Of a DNA stretch of 64,000 nt, positions 29,189 to 37,606 are shown piece after piece; within the stretch, counting starts at the first letter, position 1; each line of letters opens with the position of its first letter. Location of the stretch: positions 435,926 through 499,925 of the forward strand of contig NZ_PNXQ01000012.1 of the NCBI RefSeq assembly GCF_005217525.1, written 5' to 3'. The position numbers were made by a program, and so were the translations under genes. The notes beneath the pieces are model-generated. The model ran no database searches. It had not been told where the DNA came from and saw nothing but the letters and a program-made list of their open reading frames with translations. The DNA is from Paenibacillus terrae (GTDB lineage: Bacteria; Bacillota; Bacilli; Paenibacillales; Paenibacillaceae).

Positions 29189-30457
29189 TTGATTGATAAG
29201 CAAGGCGAGGGACTGGTTTTCCTGCTTAGTGTCCCCCGAAGTGGAAGCTCGCTAGTGACTACCATTTTGCAAAACCACTCCCGCCTGTTTGCCACGCAGG
29301 AAATGTGGTTCCTGCTCAGCCTACATGATCTTCCCCAGTCGCAAACACGTCCCTATGGGGGAACTGGAATCATCCGGCAATTTTTTAACGGTATGGTTCC
29401 TCCGCACGTATTGGAACAGGCTTCCCGATCGTATGCACTTGAGATCTATAACGGTTTGCTTGAAGGGACTAACGCAAATATGGTTATCGACAAATCCCCG
29501 CGTTACTATACGGTGCTGGAATTTATAGACCGTCTTTTCCCGGCAGCCCGCAGGGTATGGCTTATCCGTAATCCCTTATCTATTGCGGCTTCATTCAAAA
29601 AAGTTAACCAAATGCGTGGCGAACGTTTTCATCTGCTGGAGGAGCTGGAAAGCCCGCATTTTAATATGAAGATGACGGATATTACGGTCGGTTTGTTCCG
29701 TTATGCACATTATTTTGCCACACCTCATCCGCTTGCATACCCGCTTGTGTATGAACAACTTGTAGCCAATCCGGCGGTGGAGGTCGGGAGGCTGTGCGAT
29801 TTTCTGGGTGTCGATTATGAACCGGGCATGGAAAAGTACGGGGATTTTGCGGATACACCTAAATCCAGTCTTTTTTACAGCATGGGAGCTGGGGATCCGT
29901 TCGTGGGGGAGCATGAACAGACGCATCAGGATTCGGTACATAGCTGGCAACATCTGTTGAACAAAAAGGAAATCGAGCTGTATTGCAGAAGCATCGGAGC
30001 TCGTATGTTTACACAACTCGGCTACGGGGAAGCACTGGAGCAGGCCGAGCATATAACCCGGGTAAGGTTTGAAGAGGAAGCCGATGTGGAGCTACTAAGT
30101 CGGCGTACGAGCCAGTTTCTCCAGCAAAGCGGCTTTGAGTGGAAGAACGCTTATCGGATGCTGGAAAAGCAGGGTGCGGATAACAGGGGGTTTATAATAA
30201 AAGCAGGACAGCATCCTGTACTTCAAGATTCTCGACAGAATGATGCTGTACAGGTTGTAAATGATAGACGGCTCCAATCGCTGGAAAACAGGCTGGCACA
30301 TAGCTATGAGGAGCGGAATCGTCTGATCGCACAGCTCCAAACCTACCAACGCAGAAATCAACGGCTCCGATCTCGTATCCCCTTTGCTCGTCATTTGGGG
30401 CGCTGGGCATCTGTAGCGCTATCAGTTATGGAAAAAGAAAAAGGGGGGAAAACGTGA
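29189..30457 (+). CDS. Sulfotransferase family protein, first gene of the lasso peptide operon
   Basis: 422 aa PAPS-dependent sulfotransferase-like protein. The 5'-phosphosulfate loop is SVPRSGSSLV (about 14-23), and the 3'-phosphate motif is VWLIRNPLSIAASF. The C-terminal 120 residues are charged and partly coiled-coil. The TTG at 29189 is chosen because GGAGGAG ends 5 bases upstream; earlier in-frame starts lie in the promoter. Its stop overlaps the GTG of the cyclase gene. It could sulfate the lasso peptide, possibly Tyr19 of the core, but no activity can be read from sequence. Confidence 0.8.
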   Translation: MIDKQGEGLVFLLSVPRSGSSLVTTILQNHSRLFATQEMWFLLSLHDLPQSQTRPYGGTGIIRQFFNGMVPPHVLEQASRSYALEIYNGLLEGTNANMVIDKSPRYYTVLEFIDRLFPAARRVWLIRNPLSIAASFKKVNQMRGERFHLLEELESPHFNMKMTDITVGLFRYAHYFATPHPLAYPLVYEQLVANPAVEVGRLCDFLGVDYEPGMEKYGDFADTPKSSLFYSMGAGDPFVGEHEQTHQDSVHSWQHLLNKKEIELYCRSIGARMFTQLGYGEALEQAEHITRVRFEEEADVELLSRRTSQFLQQSGFEWKNAYRMLEKQGADNRGFIIKAGQHPVLQDSRQNDAVQVVNDRRLQSLENRLAHSYEERNRLIAQLQTYQRRNQRLRSRIPFARHLGRWASVALSVMEKEKGGKT

Positions 30458-32379
30458 GTGCGATTGCAGGAATATACAGCTTCGGACATAAGCCCGTCTG
30501 CACCGAAGAAGGCGGTAAAATGATGCAAGCTCTGCGAAAATATCCCGCCGACCGCGTTTGCGCCTGGTGTGAGGGTTCTATATTCTTGGGCTGCCACGCG
30601 CAGCATGTGACACCGGAATCCATCCATGAGCGTCTCCCTTTTTATGACGAGGAACGGAATTTGGCAATTACGGCGGATGCGATTATTGACAATCGATCCG
30701 AGCTGTTTGAACGGCTGGGGGTGGGACAGGAACGGCGGCAAGACATCACGGACAGCGAGTTAATTTTGCTGGCATACGACAAATGGGCGCTCGACGCGGC
30801 CCGCTATCTGATAGGCGATTTTGCCTTTGTCATTTGGGATGCCGGGCTGCACAGGTTATATGGCGCTCGTGATATGGCAGGAAGCCGCACACTGTATACA
30901 TACGAACATGACCGAGGGTTTGCATTCAGTACAGTAGTAGCCCCTCTTCTGACGTTGCCTTCCCTGCGAAAAGAATTGCATGAGCCGTGGCTGGCGGAAT
31001 TTCTGTCGATCCGCGCCATGCAGGAATCCGTCGATATTGGGACAACTGGCTACAAGCATATAAACCAGCTCCCGCCCGCCCATTGGTTCACCATGGAGGA
31101 GGGAAAGTCAACCATCCATAAATATGCATCTCTGGATGATGTGGAGCCGCTGCGGCTCAAAACCGGCGGCGAGTACGTGGAGGCTTTTCGCGAGGTATTC
31201 TCACAGGCGGTGAATGCCAGATTGCGCACGCATCGTGGGGTGGGAGCGGCCTTGAGTGGCGGTCTGGATTCCGGTGCGGTTGCCAGCTTTGCCGCGCCGT
31301 CGCTGCGATTGCAGCAAAAGCCTCTTCATGCGTACAGCTATGTGCCCGTACAGGATTTTACGGATTGGACACCATCGACACTGCTGGCGAATGAACGGGC
31401 TTATATCCAATCCACGGCTCGATATGTGGGCAACATTCACGAAAATTACCTGGATTTTGAGGGGAAAAGCCCATTTTCAGAAATTGATATCTGGCTGGAA
31501 TTGATGGAAGCTCCCTATAAATATTTTGAAAATTCGTTCTGGATCAGAGGCTTTTATGAAAAAGCACAGGAACAAAATGTGGGTGTGCTGTTAACCGGAG
31601 CGCGAGGTAATTTTACCATTTCGTGGGGGCCTGCGCTGGACTATTATGCCCGTCAGCTTCGTCGTTTGCACTGGCTGCAATCTTTTCAGGGATTGTGGCA
31701 GTACAGCAAGCTGACCGGAAGGCGAGTATCGCATTTATTACCCGTGATGCTGAAGAAAGCGACCTCGCTCGATTCTCGTTCCTGGTTACGCGGCGGTAAT
31801 CGGAGTCCGGTTCCTTCGCTCATTCACCCGGAGTTTGCCAAGCGGATGAATGTGGAGGACATTCCGACTTTGAGTGGAACCGGGTGGATGAAGAATGCAG
31901 ATCAGGCGAGAAAAGAGAAGTTCACGAATTTGGCGATTGCGAACAAAAATGGTGTGGTTGCGACCAAGCTGTCGCTGCGTTACGGACTGTGGGAACGTGA
32001 TCCGACCGGAGACAGCCGGGTGATCCGCTTTTGCCTGTCGGTGCCCTTTGAGCAATACGTGCAAAACGGCCGGGATCGCGCACTTATTCGCGGAGCCATG
32101 CGGGATTATTTGCCCGATGATGTCCGGTTAAACCAGCGTGTACGCGGTGTCCAGCCTGCGGATTGGCTGCACCGTATGCTCCCCTGCTGGGAGACGTTTA
32201 TGGGGGAACTTCAACTGCTGTGCCATGATTTACATGCCGCCGAATTTCTGAATATCGATGTCATTAAAACGGCTATGGCGAAGTTTCGTCAACCGCGACC
32301 AGAGCAGGCGTCCGATCCCAACCTACGATTGCTGATGCACAGTCTGATTGTGTACCGCTTTATACGCGGATTTAACTGA
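30454..32379 (+). CDS. Lasso peptide cyclase (asparagine synthetase homologue, C protein)
   Basis: 641 aa. It would adenylate the side-chain carboxylate of core Asp9 and close the macrolactam with the new N-terminus. The N-terminal glutaminase-like half begins MSAIAGIYSF and lacks the catalytic Cys2, as expected for lasso cyclases. The PPi-loop is ALSGGLDSGAVASFAA (Ser268-Ser273). DARG-type LLTGARGN and the C-terminal LRYGLWERDPTGD and VRGVQPADWLHRM are family features. Translation is coupled to the sulfotransferase by GTGA overlap. Confidence 0.94.
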   Translation: MSAIAGIYSFGHKPVCTEEGGKMMQALRKYPADRVCAWCEGSIFLGCHAQHVTPESIHERLPFYDEERNLAITADAIIDNRSELFERLGVGQERRQDITDSELILLAYDKWALDAARYLIGDFAFVIWDAGLHRLYGARDMAGSRTLYTYEHDRGFAFSTVVAPLLTLPSLRKELHEPWLAEFLSIRAMQESVDIGTTGYKHINQLPPAHWFTMEEGKSTIHKYASLDDVEPLRLKTGGEYVEAFREVFSQAVNARLRTHRGVGAALSGGLDSGAVASFAAPSLRLQQKPLHAYSYVPVQDFTDWTPSTLLANERAYIQSTARYVGNIHENYLDFEGKSPFSEIDIWLELMEAPYKYFENSFWIRGFYEKAQEQNVGVLLTGARGNFTISWGPALDYYARQLRRLHWLQSFQGLWQYSKLTGRRVSHLLPVMLKKATSLDSRSWLRGGNRSPVPSLIHPEFAKRMNVEDIPTLSGTGWMKNADQARKEKFTNLAIANKNGVVATKLSLRYGLWERDPTGDSRVIRFCLSVPFEQYVQNGRDRALIRGAMRDYLPDDVRLNQRVRGVQPADWLHRMLPCWETFMGELQLLCHDLHAAEFLNIDVIKTAMAKFRQPRPEQASDPNLRLLMHSLIVYRFIRGFN

Positions 32380-32433
32380 TGCGGTCTTATCCGGTAGGAC
32401 AGATACGTCGCTCGTTGGAGGGGAGGTGATGAC

Positions 32434-32562
32434 ATGAGTAAAAAAGAATGGCAAGAGCCAACCATAGAGGCGCTGGATATTAACCAGACGATGGCAGGTA
32501 AGGGCTGGAAACAGATTGACTGGGTATCTGACCATGATGCCGATCTGTATAATCCAAGCTAG
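32434..32562 (+). CDS. Lasso peptide precursor, paeninodin family (A protein)
   Basis: 42 aa peptide behind a near-perfect GGAGGTGAT ribosome binding site. The leader runs from MSKKEWQEPTIEALD to NQTM; W6-x-x-P9 matches the YxxP-type recognition element bound by the RRE, and Thr19 is the penultimate leader residue required by the protease. The 22-residue core starts AGKGWKQID and ends DLYNPS. Ala1 and Asp9 would form a nine-residue ring. The C-terminal Ser22 fits the phosphorylation site known from paeninodin. Three Asp residues and Tyr19 lie in the tail. It is too short for ordinary gene finders. Confidence 0.93.
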   Translation: MSKKEWQEPTIEALDINQTMAGKGWKQIDWVSDHDADLYNPS

Positions 32563-32587
32563 AGAGTGGCAATTATTCAATACACAG

Positions 32588-32645
32588 CCGTCTTTATTTC
32601 TTGGGGTTTGAAGGCTTTGCTCGAAGAAATAAAGGCGGGATTTTT
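32588..32645 (+). terminator. Internal terminator/attenuator between precursor and processing genes
   Basis: CCGTCTTTATTTCTT (32588-32602) pairs with AAGAAATAAAGGCGG (32624-32638), 15 bp with one G-T pair, followed by ATTTTT. Partial read-through would yield more precursor mRNA than enzyme mRNA, a usual arrangement in RiPP operons. The hairpin may also protect the 3' end of the precursor transcript. Confidence 0.8.
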
Positions 32646-32659
32646 AAAGGGCAGAGGGA

Positions 32660-33733
32660 GTGAGTCCTATCGTGCATGACAGGAGTACCAATGTTAACCT
32701 GACGATGTATACAGCCTTTGGACTCAAACTTGCCAGCGAGCTGTATCTGCCTGAATTGATACCCGCAGCACCGGGAGCGGTGGAGGATGTGGTCATTCGT
32801 CAGACTGATTTGACAGCATGGAGCGATCAGTTGGAGCAGGCTAATTTTGTGATGCAGGGTGAGCGCTTTATGTTCTATATACCGGACACAGCCATTTACG
32901 CCGTCAGGAGAGGCAGGGAAATTGAAGTATGTTCTTACTCCGGTGCTGATCCGGACACGGTAAGGTTGTTTGTGCTGGGCACATGTATGGGTGTCCTTCT
33001 GATGCAGAGAGGGATAGTGCCTATTCACGGGAGTGCGGTAGTTATCCGAGGTAGGGCCTATGCTTTTGTAGGCGAATCGGGAGCAGGTAAATCGACGCTG
33101 GCTGCTGCTTTTACCCAGGCAGGGTATCGGATAGTCAGTGATGATGTTATTGCTATGCAAGCTACGGCTTCCAAAACCATAGTCTATCCGGCTTACCCAC
33201 AGCAAAAGTTGGGTCTGGAAAGCTTGCTCCAACTGGAGGCTTTACAGGGTAATAGGCATGCACACAAAAGCAATCACGGGCTTGTTTTAATGGACGGCAA
33301 TCCTGCGATGCTCAAATATGGACATTTGCGTAAGCTTACAGGTGAACTGAATAAATATGCCGTGCCGAGAGTGGACTACTTCTACAACAAACCGCTTCCC
33401 TTGGGAGGTGTATTCGAGCTGGTGGCAGAGTCTCCAAATCGTGAGTTCCAATGTGAAGGGAAGTTGCCGGCGGTTATGGAACAACCTTTGAACATGCTGG
33501 AGTGCTTGCATACGTTATTGCTTCATACATATCGCAGGGTGATCATTCCGCGAATGAGTCTGGGTGAATGGCATTTTGGAACGGTAGCCCAGGTGGCCCG
33601 GCAGGTGGAGGGCTGGCGACTACTGAGGGATAGCTCTGCTTTTACCGCGTCCGAGGTTGTACACCGGGTACTTGATATCATTTGTAAGGAGGAAAACAGC
33701 TGTGGCAGCTACTCATTCCATGAAGGATCATGA
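32660..33733 (+). CDS. HPr-kinase-like lasso peptide serine kinase (K protein)
   Basis: 357 aa. The P-loop GESGAGKST (about 138-146) sits in an HPr kinase/PEPCK-like context: IPIHGSAV-type VPIHGSAVVI before it and the acidic VSDDVIAM after it. Family members in paeninodin-type clusters phosphorylate the C-terminal Ser of the precursor; the precursor here ends in Ser. The GTG at 32660 abuts AGAGGGA; the in-frame GTG at 32672 has a better spacing and may be the real start. It overlaps the RRE gene by 32 bp. Confidence 0.88.
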   Translation: MSPIVHDRSTNVNLTMYTAFGLKLASELYLPELIPAAPGAVEDVVIRQTDLTAWSDQLEQANFVMQGERFMFYIPDTAIYAVRRGREIEVCSYSGADPDTVRLFVLGTCMGVLLMQRGIVPIHGSAVVIRGRAYAFVGESGAGKSTLAAAFTQAGYRIVSDDVIAMQATASKTIVYPAYPQQKLGLESLLQLEALQGNRHAHKSNHGLVLMDGNPAMLKYGHLRKLTGELNKYAVPRVDYFYNKPLPLGGVFELVAESPNREFQCEGKLPAVMEQPLNMLECLHTLLLHTYRRVIIPRMSLGEWHFGTVAQVARQVEGWRLLRDSSAFTASEVVHRVLDIICKEENSCGSYSFHEGS

Positions 33734-34004
33734 CCGTGTCATTCACGGTGAGGAAGTCTATGTCAGTGACATGGACGGGGAAAAGGTCATGATGAGCATC
33801 AACACAGGAAAATATTATAATCTCGGCTTCACGGGAGGCCGAATCTGGGAGCTGGCGGAATCCTGCCCTTCACTGGGGGAGATCGTAGCTGCTTTGACGG
33901 ATGAATATGAAGTGGACGAAGAACGGTGCAGACAGCAGGTACATACCTTTGTGGCTGAACTGGAACGGGAAGGACTGCTAAAGCTTCTGAGGGAGACGGT
34001 TTAA
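33702..34004 (+). CDS. PqqD-like RRE protein (lasso B1 protein)
   Basis: 100 aa leader-peptide-binding protein with the winged-helix PqqD fold: VYVSDMDGEKVMMSINTGKY, the YNLGFTGGRIWELAE helix and the C-terminal DEERCRQQVHTFVAELEREGLL. It would present the precursor leader to the protease encoded next. The GTG at 33702 follows AAGGAGG; starts upstream lie inside the kinase gene. It ends one base before the B2 gene. Confidence 0.92.
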   Translation: MAATHSMKDHDRVIHGEEVYVSDMDGEKVMMSINTGKYYNLGFTGGRIWELAESCPSLGEIVAALTDEYEVDEERCRQQVHTFVAELEREGLLKLLRETV

Positions 34005-34005
34005 A

Positions 34006-35658
34006 ATGTGGATTCAACGCCTTCGGCGTCTATCCCCGGAGATCAGGAGACTGCTGCCGGAAGCCTGGCTGCAACTCGGATGGGCGCGTCTTCACCAGCA
34101 TCGTCCATTTGAAGATTATGCACGCGGTTGGGGAATACGTATGGAAGAAACCTCTTGGGAGTGTGATGCCCGGCAGAAGCAAGACGTTCGGCATATTTCA
34201 CATGCGGTGGAGCTGGCAAGCCGTTATACCCCTTGGCACAGTAGCTGTCTTGTGCAGGCTGTTGCCGCAATGACGTTGCTGGGTCGCAGAAAGCTGGACT
34301 GCACGCTGTATCTTGGCACAGCCAAGAATGCTGCGGGACGTTTGGCGGCACATGCCTGGGTGCGGAGCGGACCGATTTATGTTACGGGCGAACGAGAGAT
34401 GGGGGCGTTTACCGTAGTGGGTACCTTCGGCAGGCGTGCTGTGACGGACCAAAATACGAAGATTGCTGAAAGCATGTCCACCCATACAGCTCTGAAATCT
34501 GACCGCTGGAATGAGGATCAGGAATTAACGCTGCTGCTCTTTTTACTGCGAAAAGATGCCACTTCAAGGCTGGATACAATCGATGCTGGTGATCTGCATG
34601 GATTGGATTGGGCCCGCTTGCTACGGCTGGCAGAACACCATCGGGTGGTACCTGCGGTATATCTTCGGTTGAAAAGAATAAATCATCCAGCCATCCCCGC
34701 TGAAATGCTGCGCAACCTTCAGGCGCAATATCACCGGAACACCCTGCGTATGTTGCACCTGCAAGCGGAAGCCGGGCGGGTGACTGGGCTGCTCATGAAT
34801 CATGGCATCCGTGTACTTATGCTCAAGGGTCCTGCCTTGGCGCAGCAATTGTACGGGGATGTTTCCCTGCGTACCTCCAAGGACGTAGACTTACTCATTG
34901 CTCCGGGCGATATGGATATGGCGGAGCAATGGATGCAGGAAGCCGGGTATGTACCCAAAAGCGGAGAAGCGCGTGTCCTGGGCAGTTGGAAATGGAAGGA
35001 CCATCATGCATCCTTTCTTCATCCGCATAAGCGGGTAGAGATAGAGCTGCATTGGCGGCTCCACCCGGATGCAGGCGGAGAACCTTCTTTTGAGGACCTG
35101 TGGAAACACAGGCAAACCGATGAAGTCACAGCCACAGGAGTACCCTGTATGTACACGCTTGGCAGCGAGCACCAGTTTCTGTACCTTAGCGCACACGGGG
35201 CGCGTCACGGCTGGTTCAGGCTGCGCTGGCTGGTGGACATCGACAGGCTTGCGGTACGCGCCGTCGATTGGGAGGCGCTTCTGCCGATGATGCGCCGATA
35301 TGGGGGCCTGCCTGCGGGCGGGCAGGCTTGGGCGCTCGCCGCTGCGCTGCTGGGCACCTCGATACCGGAGCCGCTGCGTCAGGTAGCGGCTACACGGCTG
35401 GCGCACAGGCTCGCGCTGAGCGCGCTGGACTTCATTCAGGCCAGCGACCCGGTAGCCGAACCAACGATCCAACAGCCAACCAGTCGATCCTATTTGCTCT
35501 CCCTAAAGGAGCCGAGCCACCGATTGCTGTACCTGATCAGCCGTTTGCTTCCTTCTACGGGCGATCCGGCCGTTTTACCGCTGCCTCGCCAGTTACATTT
35601 TCTGTACATCCCTCTACGTCCATTTCTCTGGCTAAAACGGCGATTCTCAAAGCACTGA
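34006..35658 (+). CDS. Lasso leader protease (B2) fused to a nucleotidyltransferase domain
   Basis: 550 aa fusion. Residues about 1-145 are the transglutaminase-like B2 protease, with Cys81 (WHSSCLVQAVA) and His116 (AHAWV); the usual third residue, Asp, is not obvious in SGPIYVTGERE. Residues about 165-550 form a nucleotidyltransferase domain of the PF14907 type: LMLKGPALAQQLYGD, then LRTSKDVDLLI with Asp293 and Asp295. A separate enzyme of this sort in another lasso cluster modifies the peptide. No frameshift or stop separates the parts. It may cut the leader and modify the same peptide. Confidence 0.88.
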   Translation: MWIQRLRRLSPEIRRLLPEAWLQLGWARLHQHRPFEDYARGWGIRMEETSWECDARQKQDVRHISHAVELASRYTPWHSSCLVQAVAAMTLLGRRKLDCTLYLGTAKNAAGRLAAHAWVRSGPIYVTGEREMGAFTVVGTFGRRAVTDQNTKIAESMSTHTALKSDRWNEDQELTLLLFLLRKDATSRLDTIDAGDLHGLDWARLLRLAEHHRVVPAVYLRLKRINHPAIPAEMLRNLQAQYHRNTLRMLHLQAEAGRVTGLLMNHGIRVLMLKGPALAQQLYGDVSLRTSKDVDLLIAPGDMDMAEQWMQEAGYVPKSGEARVLGSWKWKDHHASFLHPHKRVEIELHWRLHPDAGGEPSFEDLWKHRQTDEVTATGVPCMYTLGSEHQFLYLSAHGARHGWFRLRWLVDIDRLAVRAVDWEALLPMMRRYGGLPAGGQAWALAAALLGTSIPEPLRQVAATRLAHRLALSALDFIQASDPVAEPTIQQPTSRSYLLSLKEPSHRLLYLISRLLPSTGDPAVLPLPRQLHFLYIPLRPFLWLKRRFSKH

Positions 35659-35678
35659 CCTGATAAGGAGCGTGCATT

Positions 35679-37553
35679 ATGTACCACCTGCGATTATATA
35701 TGACTAAGCTGTATGCCGTGAACGGCGGTGCGTTATTTCTCAATATTGGATGTATGATCATCGTCAGCTTGCTGGAGGGGTTGGGTATTTACATGCTTGT
35801 TCCCATGCTGGCGGCTATCGGCATATTTGGCGGTCATGCAGGGATGGCCATCCTGTCAGGCGGATTGGATCATTTCTTGTCAAACATCCCTAAAAGCTGG
35901 CTGTTGCCGGGAATGCTGTTGCTTTTTGCGTTGCTACTCATAGGGCAGGCTCTGCTTCAGCGTTACCAGTCCATTCTGAATTCACGGATTCAGCAACGAT
36001 TCATGCGTTCCCTTCGAATAGATGTATATACCTCCTTTATGAAGGCCCAATGGACTTTTTATTTGCGTCAGCGGAAGTCTGATTTCAGCCATGTGATGAC
36101 AACCGAGCTGGCGCGTGTCAGTCAGGGAACCAATTTGCTCCTTCAGCTCACCACAGCCGTTATTTTTACGCTGATCCAGATTGCGCTGGCTTTTTGGCTG
36201 TCTCCTTCTTTAACCGGACTGGTGTTTCTGTGCGGATTGGGGCTGTTTGTCGTGTTTCGCAGATCCATTCAAAACGCTAAACAACTGGGCGACCGTACCA
36301 CCGAGCTGTCGCAGGTTTATTTTGCCGGAATTACCGACCATATGAACGGGATGAAGGATATTAAAAGCAATCTGCTGGAAGCCGCGAATATAGACTGGTT
36401 TCGCTCCTTGACCCAACGGATGGAGGACAATACAACCCAGTTTGTACGGCAGAACGCAACCACACAATTTTTTCATCGCACAGCCGCTGCTGTATTTGTT
36501 GCTTGCATTATGTTTGTATCACTGCAATGGCTACATGTCTCTCCTGAAAAGTTGATTGTGCTCATCCTTATATTTTCCCGCTTATGGCCAAGGTTTGCCC
36601 TTATTCAAGCGAGCCTGGAATATATCATGTCCATGCTGTCTGCCTTTGAAAGTGTGACCAAGGTACAGCAGGAATGCGAAGCTTTCTCAGATCCGTCGCT
36701 AACGGCACTTACAACCTTTGAGACTCGCGTTTCAAGCGTTCTATCGGCAACCCATCAATCTGTATTAGCATCTACAACTTCATCTGTACGCCAACCCTTG
36801 TATCTACGTACAGGCATTGAATGCAGTGGTCTGGATTATCGGTATGAGGGTACAGCAGCGCTTGCATTACACCAAATAAATCTGTTCATCCCTGCTCGGG
36901 GAATGACGGCTATTGTGGGGAAATCGGGCGCAGGCAAAAGTACAATGGTTGACGTTCTGATGGGATTTTTACGACCAACTCAGGGCCAGATTAAAATAGA
37001 CGGACATATACTGGACGACGAGTTGTTGCCACAGTGGCGGCAATCGTTTGGCTATGTGTCGCAGGACCCTTTTTTATTCCATGCCACCGTCCGTGAAAAT
37101 TTGAAGCTGGCGGATGCGGATGCGAGCGAGCAGCAGTTATGGGAAGCGTTACATTTTGCAGCCGCAGACGGGTTTGTTGCCAGATTGCCCGAAGGACTGG
37201 ACACGGTAATCGGGGATCGCGGCATTCGTCTGTCAGGAGGGGAACGTCAGCGGCTAGTGTTGGCAAGAGCTGTCCTGCATCGTCCTCCAGTACTCATTCT
37301 GGATGAGGCGACAAGTGCGCTGGATGGAGAGCATGAAGCCGATATTCAGGCGGCGCTGGAGCGGATGAAAGGTCAAATGACGCTGATCGTCATTGCCCAT
37401 CGACTGTCGACCATCCGTCATGCCGATCAGATTGTCGTTCTGGAGCAGGGAGAGATTATACAGCAGGGGAATTACCGTCAATTGGTGCAGGAGGAGCGGG
37501 GGGCGTTCAGTCAACTGCTGTCTTACCAAAGCAGTGTGTTCTCCACCCCTTAG
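35679..37553 (+). CDS. ABC exporter for the lasso peptide (D protein)
   Basis: 624 aa half-transporter. An N-terminal six-helix membrane domain (about 15-310) is followed by a long linker (about 330-375) and the ATPase: Walker A GKSGAGKST, Q-loop YVSQDPFLF, signature LSGGERQRLVLARA, Walker B LILDEATSALD, and H-loop IVIAHRLSTIRHADQI. No C39 peptidase domain is present, consistent with leader removal by B2. It both exports the peptide and likely gives self-protection. It ends the operon 53 bp from the convergent ku gene. Confidence 0.94.
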   Translation: MYHLRLYMTKLYAVNGGALFLNIGCMIIVSLLEGLGIYMLVPMLAAIGIFGGHAGMAILSGGLDHFLSNIPKSWLLPGMLLLFALLLIGQALLQRYQSILNSRIQQRFMRSLRIDVYTSFMKAQWTFYLRQRKSDFSHVMTTELARVSQGTNLLLQLTTAVIFTLIQIALAFWLSPSLTGLVFLCGLGLFVVFRRSIQNAKQLGDRTTELSQVYFAGITDHMNGMKDIKSNLLEAANIDWFRSLTQRMEDNTTQFVRQNATTQFFHRTAAAVFVACIMFVSLQWLHVSPEKLIVLILIFSRLWPRFALIQASLEYIMSMLSAFESVTKVQQECEAFSDPSLTALTTFETRVSSVLSATHQSVLASTTSSVRQPLYLRTGIECSGLDYRYEGTAALALHQINLFIPARGMTAIVGKSGAGKSTMVDVLMGFLRPTQGQIKIDGHILDDELLPQWRQSFGYVSQDPFLFHATVRENLKLADADASEQQLWEALHFAAADGFVARLPEGLDTVIGDRGIRLSGGERQRLVLARAVLHRPPVLILDEATSALDGEHEADIQAALERMKGQMTLIVIAHRLSTIRHADQIVVLEQGEIIQQGNYRQLVQEERGAFSQLLSYQSSVFSTP

Positions 37554-37606
37554 CCTGTTCTGTTGACAATGCTTAACTCCCCACTGGATATGGAATGGGC
37601 ACAGTT

